Origin: Oscillospiraceae bacterium
GTDB taxonomy: Bacteria > Bacillota > Clostridia > Christensenellales > Aristaeellaceae
Assembly (NCBI GenBank): GCA_031255415.1
Contig: JAIRSO010000034.1
Span: forward strand, 1-56,008
DNA length: 56,008 bases
Direction: 5' to 3'
Shown piece by piece: positions 34,796-43,434 of this stretch; position 1 is the first letter of the stretch, and each line of letters opens with the position of its first letter. The notes under the pieces are model-generated. The model did not search any database. It was not told the origin of the DNA and was given only the letters and a program-made list of their open reading frames with translations. Made by a program: the position numbers and the translations under genes.

Positions 34796-35884
34796 GTGTT
34801 TGCACAGCAATTGGAAATGCCGTGTTCGCCTTATCTTTCAGGTGCGTCAATGGGTTCTGTCGCTGGCACGCCATCGGCTATTGAGCTATTTGCGGGAGCT
34901 GGCGGTCTCGCGCTGGGTATAGAGCGGGCTGGTTTTAATACGCTTGCCCTGATTGAGATTGATAAAGACGCCGCTGATAGCCTTAAGACTAATCGGCCTT
35001 TGTGGAATGTTCTTAACGATGATATTGCTAATATATCACCGTTGGATCTAACCACTGTATTTGGAATCCCGTCAGGTGAATTGGACTTATTGTCGGGGGG
35101 CGCGCCTTGCCAGTCTTTTTCATATGCTGGAAAGCGTCTCGGTTTGGAAGATTCCCGAGGGACGCTTTTTTATCATTATGCAATTTTCCTAAAGAAGCTG
35201 CAGCCCAGAACCTTTTTATTCGAAAATGTTCGAGGGCTGCTAACGCATGACCATGGGCGTACATATAAAACAATACTTGATATATTTTCAGATACTGGTT
35301 ACACGATCCAAAGGCAGGTTCTCAATGCTTGGGACTTCGGTGTTGCCCAGAAAAGGGAGCGCCTTATTACCATTGGCATTCGGAACGATTTAGTTGGAGC
35401 GCTTAGCATTTGTTTTCCGGCTCGGCACGGTTATAAACCTGTGCTGCGTGATGTGCTGATGGATGTGCCGGCCAGCGAGGGCGCCTATTACTCTGATTAT
35501 AAACGTGATATATTCGGCCTTGTGCCTCCGGGCGGCTATTGGCGGGATATACCGGAAGAAATTGCAAGGGAATATATGAAAAGCTGCTGGCATATGGGTG
35601 GCGGGCGTACCGGAATACTGCGCCGTCTTAGTCTTGACGAACCGTCGCTTGCTGTCTTGACTTCACCGTCACAGAAACAGACCGACAGGTGTCACCCCAT
35701 TGAGCCGCGCCCGTTCAATGTTAGGGAAAACGCTCGCATACAGTGCTTTCCTGATGAATGGGTGTTCAGGGGAAGTGTAGCCAGCCAGTATAAACAGGTT
35801 GGCAATGCTGTTCCTGTAAACTTTGCATACGAAGTCGCAAAGGAAATTCATAAAGGACTGGAGCGGTATAAATGTGGGATCTAG
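34796..35884 (+). CDS. DNA (cytosine-5)-methyltransferase of a type II system
   Basis: A 362-residue m5C methyltransferase. The motifs are I (IELFAGAGGLALG, 29-41), IV (GAPCQSFSYAGKR, catalytic C105), VI (FENVRGLL), VIII (AQKRERLITIG) and X (QVGNAVPVNFA). A variable target-recognition region lies between VIII and IX. The start is GTG 34796 behind GGGAGG. Codon use is AT-richer than in the neighbours, a sign of transfer. It overlaps the nuclease gene by 13 bp. With an Eco47II-type partner the likely target is GGNCC or a close relative. Confidence 0.93.
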   Translation: MFAQQLEMPCSPYLSGASMGSVAGTPSAIELFAGAGGLALGIERAGFNTLALIEIDKDAADSLKTNRPLWNVLNDDIANISPLDLTTVFGIPSGELDLLSGGAPCQSFSYAGKRLGLEDSRGTLFYHYAIFLKKLQPRTFLFENVRGLLTHDHGRTYKTILDIFSDTGYTIQRQVLNAWDFGVAQKRERLITIGIRNDLVGALSICFPARHGYKPVLRDVLMDVPASEGAYYSDYKRDIFGLVPPGGYWRDIPEEIAREYMKSCWHMGGGRTGILRRLSLDEPSLAVLTSPSQKQTDRCHPIEPRPFNVRENARIQCFPDEWVFRGSVASQYKQVGNAVPVNFAYEVAKEIHKGLERYKCGI

Positions 35885-36669
35885 ATTTTATTTCTGAAAG
35901 CGATTTTCGCAAGCATGTTCAACTCTCCATACAGCAGTATGTGGCGAAGCTTACCTCTTATGATTTGAAACGGTTTAATAGCAATATTGTTGATCCTATA
36001 AAATGTATTTTTGATAAAGAAGTATATAAATGTACTTGGGAAGCGGTGGTCAAGAATGAGATTTCTCGGCAACGGGATAAGTCAAATAACAATGACATTG
36101 GTTACTTTCATCAACGTATATTTCAATATATCAACGGTTGCACCGTCCCACAGACTGGTTGGGACGTAATATTTTCCCCAAAAGAGTCTATATCACTGCC
36201 TGATGGCGATAGAGTAAAGACTGTGTTTGTTGAGATGAAGAACAAACATAATACGATGAATAGTGCGTCTAGTGGTAAAACTTATATTAGGATGCAAGAT
36301 CAGATATTGTCGGATGATGACTGCGCGTGCTTCCTTGTTGAAGCTATTGCCAAGCGGTCGCAGAATATTACATGGTCAGTGAGCGTAGACGGCGTTCGTA
36401 GAAAGCATCGCCGCATCCGCCTCGTGAGTATAGACGAGTTCTATAGTATTGTAACGGGGCAATCCGATGCATTCTATAAGATATGCATGGCACTGCCTTC
36501 TGCCATTGAAGATGCGGTTAATAGTTCAGATGTGATTGGCGTTCCAAAAGATACCGTTATCGAGGAATTGCATGCAGTCGCCGAGAGTGATAACAGTTCC
36601 TTTATGCACGCGATTTTTATGCTTGGATTTGGTTCGTATTATGGATTTGCAAAAGAAAGCAACAAATAG
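35872..36669 (+). CDS. type II restriction endonuclease, Eco47II/Sau96I-like
   Basis: A 265-residue nuclease. The segment FVEMKNKHNTMNSASS (119-134) matches the hallmark of Eco47II-family enzymes and supplies E-x-K of a PD-(D/E)xK site (E121, K123), with a candidate acidic partner at D98 (GWDVIF). The FHQRIFQYI segment also fits the family. Such enzymes cut GGNCC. Length is near the family norm. It shares a transcript with the methyltransferase, whose gene comes first, so protection precedes cutting. The low GC content supports acquisition as a unit. Confidence 0.85.
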   Translation: MWDLDFISESDFRKHVQLSIQQYVAKLTSYDLKRFNSNIVDPIKCIFDKEVYKCTWEAVVKNEISRQRDKSNNNDIGYFHQRIFQYINGCTVPQTGWDVIFSPKESISLPDGDRVKTVFVEMKNKHNTMNSASSGKTYIRMQDQILSDDDCACFLVEAIAKRSQNITWSVSVDGVRRKHRRIRLVSIDEFYSIVTGQSDAFYKICMALPSAIEDAVNSSDVIGVPKDTVIEELHAVAESDNSSFMHAIFMLGFGSYYGFAKESNK

Positions 36670-36807
36670 TTTTACTTGCCCGCTAAGACGCGCTATAAAA
36701 ATAGTCCTTATATATTAGTGCCCGTCGACGTATGTAATATTGTATAGAGCGTCGTTGTATAGTAAAATCAGCATGGTGGTACTATTGCCGCCCCTACCCC
36801 CGCTTCC

Positions 36808-36836
36808 TTGACAATCCCGTTCCCGCGTGCTATTAT
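36808..36836 (+). promoter_or_regulatory. SigA promoter of the ion-transporter gene
   Basis: A perfect TTGACA (36808-36813), a 17-base spacer and TATTAT (36831-36836), leaving a leader of about 70 bases before the ATG at 36914. No known riboswitch was recognised in it. Between 36670 and 36807 nothing is visible. Confidence 0.75.
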
Positions 36837-36913
36837 GCGGCGGGCGGGCGAATGTGTGCTTTTGCTGGCGCGCGTATCCGCACGGGTTCAATATATTGTC
36901 AAGGAGAGCGCTT

Positions 36914-38266
36914 ATGCCTCAGATCGCAGCCGCGCTTGGCTCAAACGGGATCCTTATCGCCGCTATAGCGTTATTCCTAGCCACTTACGCGGGGCTGATG
37001 GCGTTCGGCGCGGCACGCGCTTACATCGCGCTGGGCAGCGCGTGTTTATTCGTCCTGATGGGAATACTGCCCGTCGGCAAGGTCTTTGGCGCGGTGGACT
37101 GGAACGTGATACTGATGATCGCGGGCACGATGGGCACGGTCTCGCTGTTCATCGAGAGTAAGATGCCGGCGCGCATGGCGGATTTCCTCATCGAGAAATC
37201 GCCCGACCTGCGCTGGGCCGCGATACTGCTTAGCGTGTTCGCGGGCGTGATCTCGGCGTTCGTGGATAATGTCGCGACGGTGCTGATGGTCGCTCCGGTC
37301 GCTGTCACGGCCGCGAAGAAACTCAAAGTCTCCCCCGTCAAGATAATCATCGCCATATCCATCGCGTCAAACCTGCAGGGCGCGGCTACGCTGGTCGGCG
37401 ACACGACCTCCATACTGCTGGGCGGCGCGGCTAACATGAACTTCCTAGATTTCTTCTTCTTTAAACCGGAAGGCCGAGCGACGCTCGGCGTGGGCATGTT
37501 CTGGATCGTGCAAGCCGCGTTCCTCGCCGCGACCGCGATACTGCTATGGATGTTCAGAGGCGATAAACAAAAGGTCTCGCTGAACGAGAAAACCCGCGTG
37601 GACGATTACTTCCCATCCGCGTTGCTGCTGGGCACCATAGTATGCTTAATCCTGGTGAGCTTCCTGCCCGACTCGTTCAGCGCGGGCGGCGTTGTTATAA
37701 CCAAACCGCATATCATCAACGGATTGATCTGCGCCGCGTTCTTCATTGCCGGATTGATACGCAACCTCGCGGCGGGCCACGGCCTCGAGTCCGTGAAGCG
37801 CGTCCTCAAGGAGATCGATTACTTCACGCTACTGCTGCTGGCGAGCCTGTTCATCGTGATCGGCGGGCTGGTCGAGTCCGGCGCGGTCGAGAGGATCGCG
37901 GACGCGTTCACGGCGGTTTCGGGCGGCAGCCTGTTTGTCATATACACGATCCTTGTGTGGTTCTCGGTTATCATATCTGCGTTCGTGGACAACATCCCTT
38001 ATACCGCGACGATGCTCCCGGTGGTCGCGATCATCGCGCGGAATATGGGCGTGCCACCCTACGTTCTCTACTTCGGCATGCTCTCCGGCGCGACGCTGGG
38101 CGGCAACCTGACCCCCATCGGCGCTAGCGCGAACATCGCGAGCCTGGGCATACTGCGCAAGGAGGGATATGAGGTATCCGCCGGAACGTTCATGAAGATG
38201 AGCGTGCCGTACACGCTGACGGCGGCGGCCGTCGGATACATATTAATCTGGCCGCTGTGGCGATGA
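36914..38266 (+). CDS. SLC13/ArsB-NhaD superfamily transporter
   Basis: A 450-residue membrane protein with 10-12 helices in two inverted halves. Both halves carry the signature hairpin: SAFVDNVATVLMVAP with NLQGAATLVGDT in the first, SAFVDNIPYTATMLPV with GATLGGNLTPIGASAN in the second. This is the ion-transporter superfamily of citrate, arsenite and sodium/proton carriers. The substrate cannot be read from sequence, and absence of ars genes makes arsenite less likely. The start follows AAGGAGAGCGCTT. The two-component genes begin 30 bases downstream and may share its transcript. Confidence 0.85.
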   Translation: MPQIAAALGSNGILIAAIALFLATYAGLMAFGAARAYIALGSACLFVLMGILPVGKVFGAVDWNVILMIAGTMGTVSLFIESKMPARMADFLIEKSPDLRWAAILLSVFAGVISAFVDNVATVLMVAPVAVTAAKKLKVSPVKIIIAISIASNLQGAATLVGDTTSILLGGAANMNFLDFFFFKPEGRATLGVGMFWIVQAAFLAATAILLWMFRGDKQKVSLNEKTRVDDYFPSALLLGTIVCLILVSFLPDSFSAGGVVITKPHIINGLICAAFFIAGLIRNLAAGHGLESVKRVLKEIDYFTLLLLASLFIVIGGLVESGAVERIADAFTAVSGGSLFVIYTILVWFSVIISAFVDNIPYTATMLPVVAIIARNMGVPPYVLYFGMLSGATLGGNLTPIGASANIASLGILRKEGYEVSAGTFMKMSVPYTLTAAAVGYILIWPLWR

Positions 38267-38296
38267 GACGGCGGCCTGCTGCCACGAGGTGCGGCT

Positions 38297-38995
38297 ATGA
38301 TATACTTCCTGGACGACGAGGCGGGCATCCGCAACATCGTCGTATACGCGCTGGATCAGGCCGGGCTGGAGACGCTGGGCTTTGACAGCGCGCGCAACTT
38401 CTGGGACGCGATACGCAAACAGCCCCCCGACTTGATACTGCTGGATATCATGCTGCCGGACGACAGCGGCCTTAACGTACTGAAAAAACTGCGCGCCGCG
38501 TCCGCGACCGCGCGCACGCCAGTGATGATGCTGACAGCCGCCGGCGCGGAATTCGACAAAGTGCGCGGGCTTGACCTGGGCGCGGACGATTACCTGGCGA
38601 AACCATTCGGCATGATGGAACTGATCGCGCGAGTAAAGAGCCTGCTCCGCCGCGCGGAGGCCGCGGCGAACCCTACCCCGCCTCCCGCGCCGCTGAAAGA
38701 GGGGGAGTACCGCGCAGGGCCGGTCAAGCTCAGCGCGCGCCAGCACAAGGTGTGGATCAACGAAGAACAGGTGCCATTGTCATACAAGGAGTTTGAGACG
38801 CTGGCGTACCTGATGAAGAACAAGGGCATGGCGCTCACGCGCGATCAAATAATGGATCATGTCTGGGGATACGACTACGACGGCGAGAGCCGCACCGTGG
38901 ACGTTCATATCCGTTCGCTGCGCTTGAAGCTGGCCGGATGCGAGAACGTGGTCGAGACGGTTCGGGGAGTCGGGTACCGCGTCAGCGCCGAATAA
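38297..38995 (+). CDS. OmpR/PhoB family response regulator
   Basis: A 232-residue regulator. The receiver domain (1-115) has the acidic pair DDE (6-8), phospho-acceptor D50 in DLILLDIMLPD, T80 and K102 in YLAKPF. A linker rich in Pro leads to a C-terminal winged-helix DNA-binding domain (about 145-230: LSYKEFETLAYLMKN, TVDVHIRSLRLKL, VETVRGVGYRV). It pairs with the histidine kinase that follows. Its target genes are unknown; the adjacent transporter is a candidate. Confidence 0.93.
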   Translation: MIYFLDDEAGIRNIVVYALDQAGLETLGFDSARNFWDAIRKQPPDLILLDIMLPDDSGLNVLKKLRAASATARTPVMMLTAAGAEFDKVRGLDLGADDYLAKPFGMMELIARVKSLLRRAEAAANPTPPPAPLKEGEYRAGPVKLSARQHKVWINEEQVPLSYKEFETLAYLMKNKGMALTRDQIMDHVWGYDYDGESRTVDVHIRSLRLKLAGCENVVETVRGVGYRVSAE

Positions 38996-39007
38996 ACCCG
39001 GATAGTT

Positions 39008-40666
39008 ATGAGAAAGCGCATATTCAGGCTCTCGTTCGTGCTGGCGGCTGCCGCCGCGTTCGCGGCTTGCGCGCTTACAGCGTTTTTCGCGTGCGGCAGT
39101 TACTTCGACGCGATCAAGGCCGGAGCCGCGTCCGACGCGCGCAGTATCGGCGCGGGCATAGAACTCGCGGGATTCGATTACCTGGATCGCCTGAACATGA
39201 AACCCTCGCAAACGAGGCGGGTCACGTGGATCGGCGCGGACGGCGAGGTGCTGTACGACAGCGCGGGCGACGCGGCGTTCGCGGAGAATCATATGGACAG
39301 GCCGGAGGTATCGGGCGCGATGGCTAACGGATCGGGCGAGAGCATACGCCGCTCGGATACCATCCCCGGCTGGACATATTACAGCGCGGCAAGGCAGAGC
39401 GACGGCTCCGTACTGCGCGTAGCCGCGCCGATGCTGGGCATTCTTCAATCGTTTATGGTATACGCCCTGCTGGTGCTGGCTCTGCTGGCGGCGCTGATGG
39501 TATGTGCTGGCGCGATATCGTCTGTGGTGACGCGGCGCATCGTGGAACCGCTTTCGCGCCTCGATCTGGACGGCGGCGGCGATAAGGACGCGTATGACGA
39601 GATCGCGCCGCTGTTAAGCCGCATCCGCAGCCAGAAACTGCAGATAGGCGCTCAGCTTGCCTCGCTGGAGCGTCAGCGCGCGGACTTCGCCGCGATCACG
39701 AGGAACATGAGCGAGGGTTTCATCATGATGGACGCGGGCGGCGTGGTGCTCTCGCATAACCCCAGCGCGCTGAATCTGTTGGACTCGCGGCTAGCCGACG
39801 CGGCGGGTTATCATATATACGGCGTAAACCGCGCGAAGGAATTACGCGCGGTTATCGAGAGCGCGCGATCGGGGCGGGCGGCGGAGTCCGTGCTGGAATC
39901 GGCGGGACGCAGGACGCTAGCGTCCGCGCATCCGGTGTTCGAGGGCGATATTCAGCGCGGCGTGACGCTGATATTGATGGACGCTACCGAGCGCCTCGAG
40001 CGCGAGCGTCTGCGCAGGGAATTCGCGTCGAACGTATCGCACGAGCTTAAGACTCCGCTCACCGTACTATCCGGCAGCGCCGAGCTGATGATGAACGGCA
40101 TGGTCGAGCCCAGCGGCGCGCGGCGGTTCGGCGAAGCGATGTATAAGGAAGCGCGGCGCATGAACGCGCTCATCGACGATATATTATTCCTGTCGAAACT
40201 GGACGAGGGCGGCGAGCTGGATCTCGAGGACGTGGATCTGCTGGCGCTGGCGGCAAGCGCGGCGGAACGGTTCGCGGGCATGGCGGCGGAGCGCGGCGTT
40301 TCGATCAGCGTCGAGGGCGAACCTATCGTGATACGCGGCGCGCGGTCCGCTCTGGACGCGATGATACGCAACCTCGCGGACAACGCCGTCAAGTACAACA
40401 TAGACGGTGGAAGCGTGAAGATCACCGTGTCTGGCGAGGGAGGCCGCGCGGTACTGGCGGTCGAGGATACGGGCATAGGCATTCCCAAACCGGAACAGGG
40501 ACGCGTGTTTGAACGGTTCTACCGCGTGGACAAGGGTCGGGGCAACGCCATACCCGGCACCGGGCTGGGTCTCGCGATAGTAAAACACGCCGCGATGATC
40601 CACGGCGCGAGGCTGGAATTAATCAGCGGCGAGGGCGGGACGAGGATCGCAGCGACGTTTCCGTAA
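39008..40666 (+). CDS. PhoR-like membrane sensor histidine kinase
   Basis: A 552-residue kinase. Helix 1 (8-30), an extracytoplasmic sensor region (31-145), helix 2 (148-174), a short HAMP-like linker and a PAS-like domain (about 228-325, FAAITRNMSEGFIMMDAGGVVLSHN) come first. The dimerisation domain has phospho-acceptor H345 in NVSHELKTPLTVL. The ATPase domain shows IRNLADNAVKYN, VEDTGIGIP and GTGLGLAIVKH. It starts 12 bases after the regulator. Its last 44 bases overlap the end of a convergent gene. Confidence 0.93.
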   Translation: MRKRIFRLSFVLAAAAAFAACALTAFFACGSYFDAIKAGAASDARSIGAGIELAGFDYLDRLNMKPSQTRRVTWIGADGEVLYDSAGDAAFAENHMDRPEVSGAMANGSGESIRRSDTIPGWTYYSAARQSDGSVLRVAAPMLGILQSFMVYALLVLALLAALMVCAGAISSVVTRRIVEPLSRLDLDGGGDKDAYDEIAPLLSRIRSQKLQIGAQLASLERQRADFAAITRNMSEGFIMMDAGGVVLSHNPSALNLLDSRLADAAGYHIYGVNRAKELRAVIESARSGRAAESVLESAGRRTLASAHPVFEGDIQRGVTLILMDATERLERERLRREFASNVSHELKTPLTVLSGSAELMMNGMVEPSGARRFGEAMYKEARRMNALIDDILFLSKLDEGGELDLEDVDLLALAASAAERFAGMAAERGVSISVEGEPIVIRGARSALDAMIRNLADNAVKYNIDGGSVKITVSGEGGRAVLAVEDTGIGIPKPEQGRVFERFYRVDKGRGNAIPGTGLGLAIVKHAAMIHGARLELISGEGGTRIAATFP

Positions 40667-41180
40667 GACCGCGCTCCAGCAGTATCGCGGCGGCTCTCGC
40701 GGCGCGAACGTCTCTAACGCGCATCGATACCGCGCAGTCTTGCCTTAGCCGCGCGATAGCGCCGGGCAAACGCTCCGCGCGCATGCCTTCGGGCATAGCC
40801 AGCAGTTTCAGCGCGCGCTTTAGCGGAGTATAATCTCCGATCGGGTTCGTCGAGACCGCCATACCGCCGCAGTTCCGCAGGAACAGCGCGTCAGCCTCGA
40901 GCGCGGGCGGATCGTCCGGCGGAGCCCAACTCTCCGTCAACGATATCCACTCTTCGCACGCGCGATCCGTCCAGTCCAGCGCGTCCGGTTCGACAAAAAC
41001 CAAACCGAACCGCGCGCATAACTCCCGCCCCGCGCGGCTCGGGGGACTATCGGTATACAGAAACCGCGCGTCCTCCCGATGAATCAGCGTCCGCGCCGGA
41101 GCGAGTCCGCGCCTGATCTCGTTTACTATCCGGCAAAGATCGCCGGCAACCTCTATGGTATGATGATCGTCCGCCGTCAT
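40623..41180 (-). CDS. hypothetical protein (185 aa), convergent with the histidine kinase
   Basis: No family recognised. A soluble, Arg- and Ala-rich protein without signal peptide or membrane helix. Visible features are a Trp-rich acidic stretch (LDWTDRACEEWISLTESWAPPDD), FLRNCGGMAVSTNPIGDYTPLKRALKLL and a C-terminal Arg-rich segment. Its start overlaps the DUF1934 stop by four bases (ATGA), which supports a real, coupled gene. In many Clostridia argS follows the DUF1934 gene, but this is not argS. The C-terminal 44 bases lie antisense to the kinase end. Confidence 0.65.
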   Translation of the reverse strand: MTADDHHTIEVAGDLCRIVNEIRRGLAPARTLIHREDARFLYTDSPPSRAGRELCARFGLVFVEPDALDWTDRACEEWISLTESWAPPDDPPALEADALFLRNCGGMAVSTNPIGDYTPLKRALKLLAMPEGMRAERLPGAIARLRQDCAVSMRVRDVRAARAAAILLERGLTETSLRSSSRPRR

Positions 41181-41695
41181 TGCGCGCAGCCTAACAATAC
41201 CTGCATAGCCGCGGGATTCTTCTCCCCGCGCCGGCGCGCGGTCGGCTTGCGTTTCTCGAAATGGATATCGATGTTGTACCGTCCAGCGTCGTTGCTGCCC
41301 ATCACGGAGAATGACAGGTTGATCCTGCCGTCGCCGCCGCCTTCGGCTATGCTGTAGCGTACGTCGTCCGCGATAAGCCGGAACCCGTCGCCGCCGCGCT
41401 CCTGCCCGCCTTCCTGGCAGGCGAACGGGCCTTGCCTATCGAATATCATAGAGGCGCGATCGGGATCGGAACGCTCCATAGAGACGCGTTGTCCGCCGCA
41501 GGTCAGTTTCGTGAGCAGTGTAAACGAACCGGCTCCAGGGTCTACGCCGATCTCCGAATACACCAGCGTGAATCCGCCGCCCTTGCGGAACAGCCGTCCC
41601 TCCGTGAGCAGACGCACGTTATGCGTCTGTCCGCCGACGGTCTGCGCCCCGTCGAGCGCGACGCGCACCGGCGTCCCGTCCTTGCTCCTGGGCAT
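41177..41695 (-). CDS. DUF1934 (YwiB-like) beta-barrel protein
   Basis: A 172-residue protein matching the YwiB/DUF1934 calycin-like layout: an opening strand PVRVALDGAQTV, LLTEGRLFRKGGGFTLVYSEIG, TLLTKLTCGGQRVSMERSD and a closing strand pattern INLSFSVMGSNDAGRYNIDIHFEKR. The family is widespread in Bacillota and has no firmly known function. The start is taken at ATG 41695, preceded by a G-rich AAGGGGG, rather than at an ATG 75 bases further out. It is followed by the hypothetical gene with ATGA overlap and is divergent from the motor genes. Confidence 0.75.
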   Translation of the reverse strand: MPRSKDGTPVRVALDGAQTVGGQTHNVRLLTEGRLFRKGGGFTLVYSEIGVDPGAGSFTLLTKLTCGGQRVSMERSDPDRASMIFDRQGPFACQEGGQERGGDGFRLIADDVRYSIAEGGGDGRINLSFSVMGSNDAGRYNIDIHFEKRKPTARRRGEKNPAAMQVLLGCAQ

Positions 41696-41873
41696 CGACC
41701 CGCCCCCTTCCGCGCTGGATATCAATGGCTCGTCTGACAATATTATACGGCTTTTGCGCCCGTTCGACAAGCCCTATAAATTGTGGCTGCCCGCAATGCA
41801 TGAAACCGCGCCCCGCGCGCGTTTTCATAGAGTGAAGAAATAATAGGATGTTTGATCCGGACGGTGATTAAAG

Positions 41874-43415
41874 ATGAATCCATACCTGCAATGGACGCTT
41901 AGGCATATCCCGGACGCGCTGGTATACGGCGCGATGCTGGCTATCATGGTCAGCGCGGTGGCGAAATGCTTCCTGCCGGTGCTGCGCAACACCGCGGCTC
42001 TGCGCCACGCCTGCCAGCTGCTGGCGGACGGCAGCCGCATGAAATTGACGCGCCCCGTCTGGAGCGACGCGGGTTTCCTGGGCAAGGCGCTCTCGCGAGA
42101 CTGGCGCGATTACCTGCAGAACGCGGAGACGCTGGACGCGCACGGACAGCCCTGCGGCGTCGAGGATTATATCAACGAGGACACGATCATAAACATCCCC
42201 GGCAACGCGCCGCTTGCGGATCTCGCGCCGGGATTGTTCACCTCGCTGGGCATACTGGGCACGTTCATCGGCCTGGCTCAAGGCCTTGGCAACATCAACA
42301 TGAGCGAGATGGAACGCACGATAACGCAGATGATCGCGGGCTTGGCGCTGGCGTTCCAAACCTCGATTGTCGGCCTTGTGTGTTCGCTGTCGTTCAACAT
42401 ACTGCTCAAGGTGATCGTGGGCAGGGCGCGCTCGGCGCTTACGCTGTTCGCCGATAAGTTTTACAGGTACGGCGCGCCCAGACCCATCGACGCGGCGAAC
42501 CAGATGGTCGCGCTCCAGCGCGAACAGTTGGTCAGCATGCGCGCGTTCAGCGACGAGATAGGCGCGAGCCTCTCCAGCGAGATCGAGAAGGCCGTGTACC
42601 GCGCGCTCCAGCCCGTCGCGCAGTCGATGGATCGCTTCCTCGAGGGCACCACCCGCCAACAGATAGAGGGCGTGCGGCACGTCGTCAACCAGTTCGTTAT
42701 GGCGATGGATCAGGCGCTGGAAGGGCGCGTAGCCGGACTGCGCGAGGCTCTGGAGCAGACCATACGCCAACAGCAATCCCTTCGCGACGAGCTGCGCGCG
42801 TCCGCGCAGATCATCGGCGCGCAGACGAACGACTCTGACGCGATGCAGCGCGTAGCCAGGCAGGTGCTGTCGCACTTCGATTCATACGTGAGCGCGTTGA
42901 CCGAGCGCAGCCAGTCGCTTGAGGAACAGAACAGCGGCGCGGGCGAACTGTTAAGCCGTCTGCATAACGCCGCTTCGGAACAGGCCGACTATCTGGTTCA
43001 GCTTCGGGAGCATCAGGAGGCGCTGGAGAAATACTTGCTGGATTATAATCTATGGATGCGCGGCTTCGCGGAGACGCTGGGCAGCCATACCCAAAGCCAG
43101 CGCGAGGCTCTGACCGCCATCGCCCACGATCTGAAAGAAGGCGCGGATATGCTGCAAGGCTCTTACGGATCGTTTGTCGAGAACATACAGGAGGGATTGG
43201 CCGGCGCGCTGGGGCTGTTCGACGAATCGATCCAGAAGCAGACCGGACGCATCACGCTGGCTCTGGACGCGATGATGCGCTCGCCAGCCGCCAGGAGCGC
43301 GCTGAACCAGCTGGACGACGCGCAGTCCCGCGAGGATATGCGCGGACTGACTCGCGCCATCGAGACGCTCAACGCCCAGCTTCAAAAACTGCCGCAAGAG
43401 CGCGGCGCGGTTTGA
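41874..43415 (+). CDS. MotA/TolQ/ExbB family channel protein with long cytoplasmic tail (ZorA-like)
   Basis: A 513-residue membrane protein. Helix 1 spans 13-37. Helices 2 and 3 (116-138: LAPGLFTSLGILGTFIGLAQGLG; 152-182: MIAGLALAFQTSIVGLVCSLSFNILL) form the MotA/ExbB proton-channel core. An extra 300-residue, Gln/Glu-rich helical tail (210-513) is predicted to be cytoplasmic coiled coil. Three helices plus a long tail is the ZorA plan rather than four-helix flagellar MotA. It would form the stator ring around the downstream MotB-like protein, which follows after 19 bases. No flagellar, Tol or Zorya effector genes are nearby. The ribosome binding site is weak (GGTGAT). Confidence 0.82.
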   Translation: MNPYLQWTLRHIPDALVYGAMLAIMVSAVAKCFLPVLRNTAALRHACQLLADGSRMKLTRPVWSDAGFLGKALSRDWRDYLQNAETLDAHGQPCGVEDYINEDTIINIPGNAPLADLAPGLFTSLGILGTFIGLAQGLGNINMSEMERTITQMIAGLALAFQTSIVGLVCSLSFNILLKVIVGRARSALTLFADKFYRYGAPRPIDAANQMVALQREQLVSMRAFSDEIGASLSSEIEKAVYRALQPVAQSMDRFLEGTTRQQIEGVRHVVNQFVMAMDQALEGRVAGLREALEQTIRQQQSLRDELRASAQIIGAQTNDSDAMQRVARQVLSHFDSYVSALTERSQSLEEQNSGAGELLSRLHNAASEQADYLVQLREHQEALEKYLLDYNLWMRGFAETLGSHTQSQREALTAIAHDLKEGADMLQGSYGSFVENIQEGLAGALGLFDESIQKQTGRITLALDAMMRSPAARSALNQLDDAQSREDMRGLTRAIETLNAQLQKLPQERGAV

Positions 43416-43434
43416 CCGGGGGAGGCGGTAAAGC

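Noticed and set aside
34644-34874. Minus-strand open frame in the AT-rich gap as a controller protein of the restriction system
   Set aside because: No helix-turn-helix, no ribosome binding site, and it overlaps the methyltransferase promoter and 5' end on the other strand.
36837-36913. Riboswitch ahead of the ion transporter
   Set aside because: About 70 bases of leader with no conserved aptamer core that I can recognise and no terminator.
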